From an uncultured Paracoccaceae bacterium (lineage in GTDB: Bacteria; Pseudomonadota; Alphaproteobacteria; Rhodobacterales; Rhodobacteraceae): a DNA stretch of 64,000 nt. The position numbers and the translations under genes are program-made. Shown one piece after another: positions 44,677 through 54,415 of the stretch (position 1 is the stretch's first letter; the number at the start of each line of letters is the position of its first letter). The notes below the pieces were generated by a model that worked only from the letters and a program-made list of their open reading frames with translations, did not search any database and was not told the origin of the DNA. The DNA lies in contig CANMWG010000002.1 of assembly GCA_947501555.1 (NCBI GenBank), forward strand, positions 444,224 to 508,223, given 5' to 3'.

Positions 44677-45192
44677 GTGAGAATGAAACAGCCACGCCCC
44701 AAAGGCACCACGCGCGGATTTTCCCGTGCGGCGACGTTGATGCAACCGCGGATTCGCCAAGCAAGCGAAGACCGGGGCTTTGCTGTGACCCGCCTGCTGA
44801 CCCATTGGTCCGAGGTCGTGGGCACCGCCACCGCACAAATCGCGACACCTGTGAACGTCAGCTACGGCAAGGGCGGCATGGGCGCGACCCTGACATTGCT
44901 GACCACCGGCGCACAGGCCCCAATGCTTGAGATGCAAAAAGAACAAGTTCGCGAGAAAGTGAACGCTTGCTATGGCTATCGGGCGATTTCGCGCGTGCGC
45001 ATTACGCAGACGGCCCCGACAGGCTTTGCCGAGGGGCGTGTGGCCTTTGCGGCTGCCCCAAAACAGCAAAAAACCCCCGACCTTGCCGTGCAATCGGCGG
45101 CGAAAACCCTATCTAGAGACGTAGAAGATGAACGCCTTCGCGCAGCCCTTGCGGCGCTGGGTGCTAATGTCCTATCGAAACAAAAAACCTAA
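44677..45192 (+). CDS. DciA-like DUF721 protein
   Basis: 171 aa from GTG 44677 (ATG 44683 also possible). DUF721/DciA proteins load the replicative helicase in bacteria lacking DnaC. The conserved core is RGFAVTRLLTHWSEVVGTA, then LTLLTTGAQAPMLEMQKEQV and RVRITQT. A Lys/Arg-rich N-terminus may bind DNA. It sits between mutY and the DsbA-like gene, the usual roseobacter order, with 13 bases to the next start. Confidence 0.87.
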   Translation: MRMKQPRPKGTTRGFSRAATLMQPRIRQASEDRGFAVTRLLTHWSEVVGTATAQIATPVNVSYGKGGMGATLTLLTTGAQAPMLEMQKEQVREKVNACYGYRAISRVRITQTAPTGFAEGRVAFAAAPKQQKTPDLAVQSAAKTLSRDVEDERLRAALAALGANVLSKQKT

Positions 45193-45205
45193 TCAGAGGT
45201 AGACT

Positions 45206-45871
45206 ATGGAACGCAGAACTCTTTTAGCCGCTGGCGGCGGTGCACTTGTTGCTTTGGGCGCTGGCTGGACGCTGAGCCGCCCTGACCCCGTCACCGGCCT
45301 TTTGCCTGGTGCTGCCCAGGCCCAGACGGCCGATGGCGCCCTGCCTGAGATCGTCGATATGGTCAAAGGCAACCCGGATGCAGAGGTGGAGGTCATCGAA
45401 TATGCCTCGTTCACCTGCCCGCACTGTGCGTCTTTCCACGCCAATCAGTTCCAACTGATCGATACCAATTACCTGGCCACGGATAAGATCCGCTTTGTCT
45501 ATCGCGAAGTATATTTTGACCGCCCCGGTCTTTGGGCCTCAATGATTGCCCGTTGCACCGGTGACACTGATTTCTTCTTTGCTTTCTCTGATCTGCTCTA
45601 TCAGCGTCAAAGCGAATGGCTCGCTGGCGGTGATCCATCGCAGATCATTGAAAACCTGCGGACCCTTGCAAAGACAGCTGGACTTGACGATGCGACCCTC
45701 GATGCCTGTCTAAGCGATGCGGCCAAGGCCGAGGCTTTGTTTACCTGGTATCAGGAAAATGCGGATCGCGACGGCATCAACTCAACCCCAAGCTTCCTGA
45801 TTGATGGTCAGCCCTACGGCAATATGGTCTATGACGACTTTGCCGAAATTCTTGATGGGAAGATTGGCTAA
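45206..45871 (+). CDS. DsbA-family thiol:disulfide protein
   Basis: 221 aa, exported: signal peptide with a twin-Arg-like start MERRTLLAAGGGALVALG. The thioredoxin active site is SFTCPHCASF (Cys71, Cys74) and the cis-Pro loop is STPSFLIDG. It belongs to the DsbA/Com1-like group (DSBA oxidoreductase) that forms disulfides in periplasmic proteins. AGAGG upstream of ATG 45206. Its 3' hairpin is at 45896-45913. Confidence 0.92.
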   Translation: MERRTLLAAGGGALVALGAGWTLSRPDPVTGLLPGAAQAQTADGALPEIVDMVKGNPDAEVEVIEYASFTCPHCASFHANQFQLIDTNYLATDKIRFVYREVYFDRPGLWASMIARCTGDTDFFFAFSDLLYQRQSEWLAGGDPSQIIENLRTLAKTAGLDDATLDACLSDAAKAEALFTWYQENADRDGINSTPSFLIDGQPYGNMVYDDFAEILDGKIG

Positions 45872-45895
45872 CGCCAATCACAAAACTATGCAACG

Positions 45896-45913
45896 CGGGC
45901 CCGGTTGGGCCCG
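45896..45913. terminator. Short G+C hairpin between convergent genes
   Basis: CGGGCCC, loop GGTT, GGGCCCG (45896-45902 and 45907-45913) followed by TTTGTG on the plus strand. It can end the dsbA-like transcript and perhaps the leftward lpxK transcript. The T-run is short. Confidence 0.55.
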
Positions 45914-45921
45914 TTTGTGAT

Positions 45922-46920
45922 TCAGGCCTTTCCCTGTAGGCCAAGCCCATCCAGTGCGGCATCAAGCGGTCCCCAATCCACCAACACCAGCCGCACCGGG
46001 AGTGTGAGTACCTTCATCCGAAAGCTCTCTGGCAGCCGCACCGCGTCCTTTTCGGTGGTCACCAGTTGCGCATTGCGGGTCTGCGCCTCAATCTCAAAAC
46101 GCTTCATCAACGCATCCGTCAGTGGTTGGTGATCGGCCAGCGCCTCAGCCCGGACCACTTGTGCCCCCATATCGCGCAGCGTGGTAAAGAATTTCTCGGG
46201 GTGCCCGATACCGGCAAAGGCCAACAACTTAAGATCGCGCCACGGCATGCCCGTTGGCAGCGGGGCCAAATGCCCGGTCAAAAGCGGCAGATCATAGGAC
46301 CAAGTGCTTTCAAACCTGTCCTGTGCTGTGGGTGGACCGATTGACAGAACCAGATCAGCCCGCTTTAGCCCAACAGGCACAGGCTCGCGCAACGGTCCAG
46401 CTGGGATCACCCGCCCATTGCCAAAACCGCGCATCGCATCCACCACGACAATGGACAGGTCCTTGGCCACATCAGGGTTCTGCAACCCATCGTCGAGCAA
46501 GATCACATCCGCCCCCGCTGCCTGCGCCGCCGCGACCCCCGCAGCCCGATCCTTGGCCACCCATGTGGGTGCGAAGGCTGCTAGCAACAGTGGTTCATCC
46601 CCGGTCTGATCCGCTTTGTGGTTGCGTTCATCCACCCGGACGGGGCCATCAAAGCTGCCTCCATACCCGCGTGAGACAACATGCGGCGTCAGCCCGCGTG
46701 CCCGCAGCCGTTCGATCAGGGCAATCGTCGTGGGCGTCTTTCCGGTGCCGCCTGCGTTAATGTTGCCTATGCATATGACAGGGACATTGGCTTTGATCTT
46801 GGGCGGGCGGCGCAGTCTACGGAAGGTGAGCCCGGCATAGATCGCTGCAAGAGGTGCCAAGACGCGGGGCATGAAGCCCGGGGCATCCGGGGGTGTAAAC
46901 CAAAAGGAAGGTGCGCGCAT
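45922..46920 (-). CDS. lpxK: Tetraacyldisaccharide 4'-kinase
   Basis: 332 aa. Phosphorylates the 4' position of the lipid A disaccharide at the inner membrane. The P-loop is [20 protein letters not shown] near 48-67, and [20 protein letters not shown] is the downstream Walker B-like family motif. The N-terminal membrane-associated helix ([18 protein letters not shown]) is present. Start ATG 46920 directly abuts the kdtA stop (46921), so the two genes are one unit for lipid A-Kdo assembly. Confidence 0.96.
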   Translation of the reverse strand: MRAPSFWFTPPDAPGFMPRVLAPLAAIYAGLTFRRLRRPPKIKANVPVICIGNINAGGTGKTPTTIALIERLRARGLTPHVVSRGYGGSFDGPVRVDERNHKADQTGDEPLLLAAFAPTWVAKDRAAGVAAAQAAGADVILLDDGLQNPDVAKDLSIVVVDAMRGFGNGRVIPAGPLREPVPVGLKRADLVLSIGPPTAQDRFESTWSYDLPLLTGHLAPLPTGMPWRDLKLLAFAGIGHPEKFFTTLRDMGAQVVRAEALADHQPLTDALMKRFEIEAQTRNAQLVTTEKDAVRLPESFRMKVLTLPVRLVLVDWGPLDAALDGLGLQGKA

Positions 46921-48117
46921 TCACGCCACCATTTCTTCGAGCCGACTGCGGATATAATCCGCCACACGGTTTGTCACATCCGCCCCTCTGGACGTGACAT
47001 CCCATGCAGCGTGGGCCATTTCAGCGGTGACATCCGGTGATAGAAGCGTCTCAACGACCCCACCTAGATCGTCAGCGGATCGGATCAGGCGTGATGCCGC
47101 CGCGACGTTCAGCCGGGCTGCATGTCTTTGGTAGGGCGCAATCTGTGGACCATAAAGCACCGCTGACCCCAGCGCTGTCGCCTCAAACGGATCGCGGCAG
47201 CCGCCCCCATAAAGCGTGCCACCGACATAGGTAATCGGGCTGACGCGGTACCAGAGCCCCAGTTCCTCATCCGTATCAACAATGTAGATTTGCGTCGTTT
47301 CAGCCGGGTCCATTTCATCCGAACGCATGGTGACGTAAAAGCCGTCTTCTGCCGTGGCCCTCGCGAATTCATCGGCATCATCCAGATCTGCCGGCACGAT
47401 GATCAACAGCAGGCGATGCGCGCGTCGGCTCGCCTCGCGGTGGGCACGGCACAGATCGAAGCACTCATCCAACCTGGCCCCGGCGGCAAGCCACACGGGG
47501 CGGGTTCCGATCGCTTTTGCAAGTGTATTGCGCTCTTCCTCGTCGCACAAAAGCGCAGGCTCGCTGTCTTCCATCGCGCCGGTGACCAAGATCCTCTCTG
47601 GCGGCGCACCCGCCCTGATCAAACGATCAGCCGCAGGGTTGTCCAGCGTCAGGATCGCCTCAAACCCAGAGAGAACGGACTTCAGCGCGCCCGGCACCCA
47701 CCCTGCGACAACAAGATCAAGACCATCCCCATTGGCATCAACAAGGATGCTTGGCACCTTGGCCGACCGGATTTCCTCAAGCACAACAAGGTCAAAATCA
47801 CCACGCAGCCAGACCACCATCAAAGGCTGCCAATGGTTGATAAACTTGCGAACGTTTTCCTTGCCCTTTGGTTCGGGCAAGGCCCGCTCAGACCGGGTTT
47901 GCTCCCAATCTTTCAGGGTCGCAATCATTTGAATAGGATCACCATCTTCAGACAGCTTGCGTCCCAATGTCTCAATCGCGGTCAGCTGTTCTACATCGCT
48001 ACACCGCGCCCAAATGATCGTACCCGTTGGACGGGGTGGCTGTGCATCCGGTGAGTTGGCGTGATCGGCTGATCCCAGACTGGCCAGGTAAGCCGCGATA
48101 GAGAGCGATCTTGCCAT
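46921..48117 (-). CDS. waaA: 3-deoxy-D-manno-octulosonate (Kdo) transferase
   Basis: 398 aa, GT-B fold with N-terminal glycosyltransferase domain (GTIIWARCSDVEQLTAIETL) and C-terminal CMP-Kdo side (ITYVGGTLYGGGCRDPFEAT, ALGSAVLYGPQI). It adds Kdo to lipid IV-A. The N-terminal hydrophobic anchor of enterobacterial WaaA is short here, as in other roseobacter homologues I recall. First gene of a waaA-lpxK pair; the 15-base gap to DUF4170 (48133) suggests that all three are co-transcribed. Confidence 0.9.
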   Translation of the reverse strand: MARSLSIAAYLASLGSADHANSPDAQPPRPTGTIIWARCSDVEQLTAIETLGRKLSEDGDPIQMIATLKDWEQTRSERALPEPKGKENVRKFINHWQPLMVVWLRGDFDLVVLEEIRSAKVPSILVDANGDGLDLVVAGWVPGALKSVLSGFEAILTLDNPAADRLIRAGAPPERILVTGAMEDSEPALLCDEEERNTLAKAIGTRPVWLAAGARLDECFDLCRAHREASRRAHRLLLIIVPADLDDADEFARATAEDGFYVTMRSDEMDPAETTQIYIVDTDEELGLWYRVSPITYVGGTLYGGGCRDPFEATALGSAVLYGPQIAPYQRHAARLNVAAASRLIRSADDLGGVVETLLSPDVTAEMAHAAWDVTSRGADVTNRVADYIRSRLEEMVA

Positions 48118-48132
48118 GGCGCAGGACCGGCT

Positions 48133-48378
48133 TTAGTTGCCAAGCTCTTCGGTTGGAGAGACTTCTGTCTCTTCGTCCCGCAACCGGTGAATATGAGCAA
48201 TGAAATACCGCATATGCGCGTTGTCCACCGTCCGCTGTGCTGCAGATTTCCATGCACTGTAGGCCGCGTCGTAGTTGGGGAACATCCCAACGATGTCAAT
48301 CGCGTCCACGTCTTTGAACGCATTTTTGGTTGGATCGATAAGTTCGCCACCAAAGACGAGATGCAGGCGCTGGGTCAT
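48133..48378 (-). CDS. DUF4170 protein
   Basis: 81 aa. MTQRLHLVFGGELIDPTKNA with VDAIDIVGMFPNYDAAYSAW is the DUF4170 signature of alphaproteobacteria. Cytosolic, alpha/beta. It lies between the inositol phosphatase-like gene and waaA in many relatives, so it may belong to the lipid A unit; function unknown. Confidence 0.9.
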   Translation of the reverse strand: MTQRLHLVFGGELIDPTKNAFKDVDAIDIVGMFPNYDAAYSAWKSAAQRTVDNAHMRYFIAHIHRLRDEETEVSPTEELGN

Positions 48379-48414
48379 GTAAAAACCTTTGTGAGTGTTG
48401 TTGTTACCGCCACT

Positions 48415-49206
48415 CTAGGCCTTTGCTGGTCCCGGCTCAAGCCGCGCTGCAAGCCCTGCGTGTAATTCTGGCCCAGCGACAAGAACACCGGGGACCTGTG
48501 GGTGCGGATTGTTGAACCGCAGCGGCGTATTGGTTTGATCGGTCACCACAGCCCCAGCCTCTGACGCGATCAACGCACCCGCTGCGATATCCCATTCCCA
48601 GCTGGGCCGGAACGTCATCATGCCGTCAAAGCTGCCATCGGCCACAAGGCACAATCGGTAAGCCAGCGACGACCGGAAGGTCCGTTTGACCGGGGGCACC
48701 AACCCATCCTTCCAAAATTTCGGATCCAGATTGACCTTGGCCCCCAGAATTGTTGCATCATGGATGGCCGGATCTGTTGGCGCGATAGGCACATCGTTTC
48801 GGGTCGCCCCGCCCCCACGGCTGGCAGCGAACAAAATATCACGCACCGGCATATAGACTGCGGCACAGATGACCTGACCCTCTTCCACGATGGCAAGGGA
48901 ATGACCCCAGTCCTTGCTGCCTTCAATGAACCCCCGTGTGCCATCAATCGGGTCGATCACAAATTGCCTTTTGGTCCCAAGCCGGGCGGTGCCGTCTTCG
49001 GTTTCCTCAGAAAGCCAACCATAATCGGGGCGTGCCGCGCCCAGAAACTGCTCAAGCATCGTGTTGACGGCCAGATCCGCCTCGGTCACGGGCCCCGCGC
49101 CGTCTGGCTTATTGGTCACATCTGGGTCCTTGCCAAAGAACCGCAGCGCGATCTCACCTGATCGGCGGGCAGCGGCTGTCAGCAGCGCAAGGTCAGTCTC
49201 CGGCAA
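48415..49206 (-). CDS. Inositol monophosphatase family protein (CysQ-like)
   Basis: 263 aa from TTG 49206, with GAAGGG 7 nt upstream, giving MPETDLALLTAAARRSGEIA; the longer ATG frame to 49278 lies inside pmbA. The Mg2+ sites are in GPVTEADLAVN, LSEETEDG and FVIDPIDGTRGFIEGSKDWG, and SWEWDIAAGALIASEAGA is the second family motif. Likely acts on 3'-phosphoadenosine 5'-phosphate or inositol phosphate. Overlaps the pmbA 3' end by 14 bases, so the two are coupled. Confidence 0.92.
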   Translation of the reverse strand: MPETDLALLTAAARRSGEIALRFFGKDPDVTNKPDGAGPVTEADLAVNTMLEQFLGAARPDYGWLSEETEDGTARLGTKRQFVIDPIDGTRGFIEGSKDWGHSLAIVEEGQVICAAVYMPVRDILFAASRGGGATRNDVPIAPTDPAIHDATILGAKVNLDPKFWKDGLVPPVKRTFRSSLAYRLCLVADGSFDGMMTFRPSWEWDIAAGALIASEAGAVVTDQTNTPLRFNNPHPQVPGVLVAGPELHAGLAARLEPGPAKA

Positions 49207-50539
49207 GGGTGAGCCCTTCAACCAACAAAGACGGGACAACCCGCGACAGATGCGTCCGCCCGTCATTGGCGGGCACAATGCTGCGCAGCATGTCCCGCAG
49301 ATTGCCCGCGACGGTGCATTCGTTCACCGGATAGGTGATCTCACCGTTTTCAACCCAAAAACCGGCAGCGCCACGCGAATAATCCCCGGTATTCGGGTTG
49401 ATCGTCGATCCAATCATTGAGGTCACCAGCAGGCCGGTGCCCATCTGTTTGATCAGATCCGCACGGCTCTGGTCGCCTTGGGTCAGGCTTACGTTCGACA
49501 GGCTGGGCGAAGGCGGCGATCCGGGCCCAGCGCCAGCGTTGGCGGTGCTTTGCATATCCAGCTTGCGCGCGGTCGCAAGGTCCAGCGTCCAGCCCGTCAG
49601 CACCCCATCATCCACAATAGCCCGACGCGCGGTTTGCAGACCTTCGGCATCAAACAAGCGCGAGCCGGTGACGCGGGGGCGGTGTGGGTCTTCGATCAGG
49701 GACAGGCCCTTAGGCAAGACCTCTTCGCCAATACAATCGCGCAACCAGCTTGAGCCGCGCGCGATCACTGATCCATTCACAGCCTGCAAAAGACTGCCAA
49801 TCAGACTGTTTGCGATCCGTTCGTCAAAGAGCACCGGAAAGGCGCCGGTTTTGGGCTTGCGTGCGCCACGCCGCTCAACAGCGCGTTCCGCCGCAAGGGT
49901 GCCGATTGCCTCGGCATCGCGCAGATCGGCCTGAAAGACACAGCTGTCGAAATCATAATCGCGCTCCATCTCGGCGCCGGTGCCGCTGATGGCCACGCAA
50001 GACAGGCCTCGATCACTGCGGCTGTAGCCTGCGGAAAATCCGTTGGAGGCCGCCAGATGCACCCGGCGGCGGCCATACCTAGCCGAGGCCGACTGAACCT
50101 GTGAAATACCCGGATTGCGCAAGGCCGCAGCCTCAGCCCGGGTAGCATCTTGCTGCAAGGCGGCCGGATCAGGTTCATCGCTGGGATCAAACAGTTCGAG
50201 CCGCGAGGTATCCAGATCGGTCGCCAATTGATCGGGATCGGCAAGTCCAACATGCGGGTCTTCCGGGGCCTCGCGCGCCATCGCTACAGCGCGTTCGGCC
50301 ATCTGCGCCAGAATATGGGGTTTGGTGTCCGAGGATGACACGCAAGCCTGCCGCTGCCCGACCAAAACCCGCAACCCGATGGTAATCCCTTCGGAGCGTT
50401 CGGCCTGTTCCAGCGCGCCTTCGCGCACAGTGATCGACAGGCTGGTGCCATCGACGGCCAAGGCGTCGGCTGCATCCGCACCGGCTTTGCGGGCGGCATC
50501 AAGCATGTGTTGGCTAAGATTGGAAAGAGATTGGGTCAT
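49193..50539 (-). CDS. pmbA: TldD/PmbA family metalloprotease subunit
   Basis: 448 aa from ATG 50539 with AAGGACTCC upstream. PmbA (TldE) pairs with TldD in a cytosolic zinc protease that degrades unfolded peptides and matures some peptides. Motifs: GADAADALAVDGTSLSITVR near 20, GITIGLRVLVGQRQACVSSS, SNGFSAGYSRSDRGLSCVAI and the C-terminal TGLLVTSMIGSTINPNTGDY, GAAGFWVENGEI. No HExxxH, as expected for the PmbA rather than the TldD subunit. Confidence 0.94.
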   Translation of the reverse strand: MTQSLSNLSQHMLDAARKAGADAADALAVDGTSLSITVREGALEQAERSEGITIGLRVLVGQRQACVSSSDTKPHILAQMAERAVAMAREAPEDPHVGLADPDQLATDLDTSRLELFDPSDEPDPAALQQDATRAEAAALRNPGISQVQSASARYGRRRVHLAASNGFSAGYSRSDRGLSCVAISGTGAEMERDYDFDSCVFQADLRDAEAIGTLAAERAVERRGARKPKTGAFPVLFDERIANSLIGSLLQAVNGSVIARGSSWLRDCIGEEVLPKGLSLIEDPHRPRVTGSRLFDAEGLQTARRAIVDDGVLTGWTLDLATARKLDMQSTANAGAGPGSPPSPSLSNVSLTQGDQSRADLIKQMGTGLLVTSMIGSTINPNTGDYSRGAAGFWVENGEITYPVNECTVAGNLRDMLRSIVPANDGRTHLSRVVPSLLVEGLTLAGD

Positions 50540-50841
50540 ACGGAGTCCTTTGATGTGACCAGACCTAGTGCGACACCCGAAGGCTCGCAAGACCAGACAG
50601 CAGACATTGTTGAACGTCCCACGACTTTGAATTGGGCATTCAGGTCAACGACGGGCCAAATATTCTGAAGTTCTACAAAGCAAACCTTAATACAGAAAGC
50701 AGCGAAAAAAGTGCTGCACATGCACTATCTAGAGCAGTGTTCGCCTGCGAAGGAAGCGGCCGTTCAAGATATACTGTATTTTGCCGTCAGCGCGGTGCTG
50801 GGTTTTGGGCATGAACGCACTGTTTAATTATGGTTCGCTCT
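50540..50841. other. Intergenic, no gene seen
   Basis: About 300 bases between pmbA and the SulP gene, both transcribed leftward. A 60-codon plus-strand ORF has no ribosome binding site and does not look like protein. No hairpin with a T-run stood out. Confidence 0.4.
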
Positions 50842-52578
50842 CTATTCACCTGCCTCGGAAACCGCCGCAGAACCGCCAAGTTCCTGCCATGCATCGAACT
50901 GAGACAGGAACACTTTGCCGTTAAGATCATGGATCAAGTGGGATGTTTTGAGACGATCCATTACTGGGCCCTTGACCTCGGACAGGTGTAATCCGATGCC
51001 GAAGTCCTTGAGGCGAAGATTGATCGCTTCCAAACTCTCTAGTGCCGAATAATCCACTTCATTCACTGCTGAAAACATCAGAACCACATTCTTGATTTCG
51101 CAACCGTCGCTCACGCGCGACTGGATCAGGTCCTGAAGAAAACGGGCGTTGATAAAGTAGAGGCTTTCATCGACGCGGAGTGTCAGCAGGCTGGGGTCCG
51201 TCAGCACCTTGTGCCGGTTGATATTGCGGAAGTGCTCACCGCCGGGGACGAGGCCTACTTCGGCGACATGGGGCCTAGAGGTTTTATAGAGGTGCAGCAG
51301 GATTGAGATGGCCACACCGCTGGCCACGCCAAATTCGACACCGAGCGTCAATGTCAGCAGGATCGTGGCCAGGACGGCGACGAAATCGTCCCGGTTATAG
51401 TCCCACGTCTTTTTCAGGATCGACAGATCAACAAGGCTGAGGACGGCCACGATGATGGTGGCGGCCAGAGTGGCTTTGGGCAGGAAGTAGACAAGTGGCG
51501 TGAGGAACAATGCCGCAATCGCGAGGCCGATAGCTGTGTAGATACCTGCAGCCGGTGTTTCGGATCCCGCATCAAAGTTCACCACGGATCGCGAGAAACC
51601 GCCCGTGACCGGGAAGCCACCTGTAAACGCGGCGCCAAGGTTGGCGGCACCAAGACCGATCAGTTCCTGATTGGGATCAATTTGTTGACGCTTCTTTGCG
51701 GCGAGCGTCTGCGCCACGGATATGGATTCCACAAAGCCGATGATCGAAATCAGGATCGCGGGCACCAACAGTGCACCTACCAGATCGGGGGACAAACCTG
51801 GCATTGTCAGCGGCGGAAGGCTTTGTGGAACGTCGCCGACGATTTTGACTCCTTGCCCGGCCAAGTCAAAAGCCCATACCGCAACCGTCGTTGCAACAAC
51901 AGCCGCCACAGGTCCGGCCTTTGTCAGAATGTCGGCCAGCAGCGGAGATAAGCCCAACTTCTTCAAAAGCGGCTTCAGGTTCTTGCGGACCCAGAACAGA
52001 AATGCTGTGGCAGCGACGCCGATAAGAACGGTGATCCAGTTGGTTTGGCCCAGATGTTCAAAGATGGACCCAAGCATCTGGAGTAATGTGTGACCATGCG
52101 CCTCGACACCCAGGATATGTTTCAGCTGGCTGGTTGCGATCAGGATCCCCGACGCCGTGATAAAGCCCGCGATGACCGGATGGCTCAGGAAGTTCGCCAA
52201 AAAGCCCAGCCGGAAGATGCCCAGAAGCAAAAGGAACCCGCCGGACAGAAATGCAAGCGTCAAGGTCGCGACGGCATAGCCCGCGGTGCCGCTTTCAGCC
52301 ACCTGACCGACGGCAGAGGCCGTCAGCAACGACACGACAGCCACAGGCCCGACCGCAAGCGCGCGGCTGGTCCCGAAAATCGCATAAAGAATGATCGGAG
52401 CGATAGAGGCATAGATACCCGCTTCGGGTGGAAGCCCCGCCAGCAATGCGTAGGCCAGCGATTGCGGGATCAGCATGATCGTCACGATCAAGGCGGCGAT
52501 CATATCGTTGGACAGGGCATTATGGTCGTAGCGGCTCCCCCAATCAAGGATGGGGAGGTATTGACGAAAAAGTTGCAT
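50842..52578 (-). CDS. SulP-family anion transporter with STAS domain
   Basis: 578 aa. About 11-14 membrane segments (MLIPQSLAYALLAGLPPEAG start the transport core, GFVESISVAQTLAAKKRQQI the conserved sulfate-transporter signature), then a C-terminal STAS domain from about 440 (DPSLLTLRVDESLYFINARF, VVLMFSAVNEVDYSALESLE). SulP proteins move sulfate, bicarbonate or similar anions. As the last gene behind the persulfide dioxygenase and sulfide oxidoreductase, it may export sulfite or sulfate made by them; inferred from position. Confidence 0.93.
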   Translation of the reverse strand: MQLFRQYLPILDWGSRYDHNALSNDMIAALIVTIMLIPQSLAYALLAGLPPEAGIYASIAPIILYAIFGTSRALAVGPVAVVSLLTASAVGQVAESGTAGYAVATLTLAFLSGGFLLLLGIFRLGFLANFLSHPVIAGFITASGILIATSQLKHILGVEAHGHTLLQMLGSIFEHLGQTNWITVLIGVAATAFLFWVRKNLKPLLKKLGLSPLLADILTKAGPVAAVVATTVAVWAFDLAGQGVKIVGDVPQSLPPLTMPGLSPDLVGALLVPAILISIIGFVESISVAQTLAAKKRQQIDPNQELIGLGAANLGAAFTGGFPVTGGFSRSVVNFDAGSETPAAGIYTAIGLAIAALFLTPLVYFLPKATLAATIIVAVLSLVDLSILKKTWDYNRDDFVAVLATILLTLTLGVEFGVASGVAISILLHLYKTSRPHVAEVGLVPGGEHFRNINRHKVLTDPSLLTLRVDESLYFINARFLQDLIQSRVSDGCEIKNVVLMFSAVNEVDYSALESLEAINLRLKDFGIGLHLSEVKGPVMDRLKTSHLIHDLNGKVFLSQFDAWQELGGSAAVSEAGE

Positions 52579-52721
52579 GACAGAGCGTCCGGGAAAAACG
52601 GCGATCAGAGATGATATCTCCGATCGCCAAGTTTAGGTCTGACAGGGAGGTCCGCAGACCGTTCGTGTGATGTGGGCCAATAAGGCCCGCGTCAGTCTTT
52701 GCAGATCTTTGCAGAGCGCAC

Positions 52722-54401
52722 CTATTCAGCCGCAATCTTGATTTCTTCTGGCTTGGCCATCCATTCCTTGCCCTTCAACATGGCCTGCCAATAGATTGGC
52801 GGCAACAGCTTTTCCTTCAGGAACCACGCAGCCCGGCTGGGCTTGGTCCCGTCGAGGATGAAGGACGGAAAGCTGGGCTTGAGCGCACCGCCATAGCCAA
52901 ATTCGGCCAGCACAATCTTGCCGCGTTCAACAGTCAGCGGACAGGAGCCATAGCCGTCATATTGCGCGACCGGTGAACCACCCTTGATGTCGGCCACGAT
53001 GTTCTCGGCCACGGTGGGTGCCTGCTTGCGTGCGGCAGCCATTGTCTTGGCGTTTGGCGCATTCATCACGTCACCCAGGGACCAGATGTTGTCAAAGGTC
53101 TTGTGGCGCAGTGTGGCCTGATCCACATCGACCCAACCTGCCGCGTCTGCCAATGGAGACACACGGATAAAGTCAGGTGCCACCTGCGGCGGGCAGACAT
53201 GCATCATGTCAAATTCAACAGTGACCTCGGTCGGGTCGGTGTCAGGCTTGGCAACTTTGAATGTCGCCTTCTTGGCCGCGCCATCGACGGACGTGAGCGT
53301 GTGGAAGAAGTTCAGATCGGCGTCGTATTTTTTGACATATTTCATCAGGGCAGGCACGTAGTCCTTGACCCCGAACAGCACGCCACCGGCGTTCATGAAC
53401 TGGATGTCGATGTCTTTCAGCATGCCGCGACGGAACCATGCGTCGCCAGAAAGATACATCGCCTTTTGCGGCGCACCGGCACATTTGATCGGCATAGGTG
53501 GCTGGGTGAACAGCGCACGACCTGACTTCATCTCTTGCACCAGCTGCCAAGTGTAGGGGGCCAGATCATAGCGGTAGTTTGACGTTACGCCATTGCGTCC
53601 TAGTGTGTCCTCAAGACCTTCTACAGCGCTCCAGTCCAGCTTGAGGCCGGGTGCGACGACCAGACGGTCGTACTTCACAACCCGGCAGCCATCCAGGACG
53701 ACAGCATTGTTCTTTGGCTCGAACGCGGAAACCGCTGCCTTGATCCATTTCACACCGCGCGGAATGAGTGACCCCATCGTCTTTGCCGTCTCGCGGGCCT
53801 CGAACACGCCGCCGCCAACGAACGTCCATCCGGGCTGATAGTAATGAACGTCAGAGGGGTCGATGATCGCAATGGACAGGTTCGATTTACGCCCGAGCAG
53901 GCTGGATGCCGTAGCAATCCCCCCGGCACCGCCGCCTACGATGACGACGTCATATTTGGCATCGCCGGTATCGGTTGGCGTCTTGCCGCCATTGGCCACA
54001 CGACGGGCCACGCCGTTCATGTCGTAACCAGCAGATTTGGTCGCGGCGAGGATCTCCGGCAGAGGGCGCTTTTTGGCCTCATGAAGCGACCAGAGCGTCG
54101 CAGACCGGGTACCGGAACGGCAATAGGCCAAAAGCGGGCGCGGCAAATCCTTCAGCGCCACGCCGAATTCATCAACGTTTTCATCGGTGACCATGCCGGA
54201 TTCAACCGGCACATAGGCGGCCTCAAGCCCGGCTTTCTTGGCCGCATTCTGGATTTCCTCAAAGCTGGGCTGGTCTGCACCTTCGCCATCGGGACGGTTG
54301 CAGATAATGGCGCGAATGCCCGCCTTTTTGATCTCGGCCATATCCTCGGCCGTGATCTGCGGCGTGACGGAGACTTTGTCGGTAATGCGTTTGATTTCCA
54401 T
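52722..54401 (-). CDS. DUF442 phosphatase-like domain fused to type II sulfide:quinone oxidoreductase
   Basis: 559 aa fusion. Residues 1-140 are DUF442 (Blh N-terminal-like) with a PTP-type P-loop, Cys94 in YCRSGTRS. Residues 150-559 are a flavoprotein with the FAD motif VVIVGGGAGGIATASSLLG (about 153-171), Cys307 in MPIKCAGAPQKAMYL and Cys487 in GYGSCPLTVERGKIVLAEF, the cysteine pair of human-type SQOR, and a C-terminal membrane-binding PPIYWQAMLKG. It should oxidise sulfide to persulfide and reduce quinone at the inner membrane; the DUF442 part may handle the persulfide. Gap to the dioxygenase gene is 14 bases. Confidence 0.92.
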   Translation of the reverse strand: MEIKRITDKVSVTPQITAEDMAEIKKAGIRAIICNRPDGEGADQPSFEEIQNAAKKAGLEAAYVPVESGMVTDENVDEFGVALKDLPRPLLAYCRSGTRSATLWSLHEAKKRPLPEILAATKSAGYDMNGVARRVANGGKTPTDTGDAKYDVVIVGGGAGGIATASSLLGRKSNLSIAIIDPSDVHYYQPGWTFVGGGVFEARETAKTMGSLIPRGVKWIKAAVSAFEPKNNAVVLDGCRVVKYDRLVVAPGLKLDWSAVEGLEDTLGRNGVTSNYRYDLAPYTWQLVQEMKSGRALFTQPPMPIKCAGAPQKAMYLSGDAWFRRGMLKDIDIQFMNAGGVLFGVKDYVPALMKYVKKYDADLNFFHTLTSVDGAAKKATFKVAKPDTDPTEVTVEFDMMHVCPPQVAPDFIRVSPLADAAGWVDVDQATLRHKTFDNIWSLGDVMNAPNAKTMAAARKQAPTVAENIVADIKGGSPVAQYDGYGSCPLTVERGKIVLAEFGYGGALKPSFPSFILDGTKPSRAAWFLKEKLLPPIYWQAMLKGKEWMAKPEEIKIAAE

Positions 54402-54415
54402 GGTACTCTCCTGAG

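Noticed and set aside
50632-50814. 60-codon plus-strand ORF between pmbA and sulP
   Set aside because: No ribosome binding site and improbable composition.
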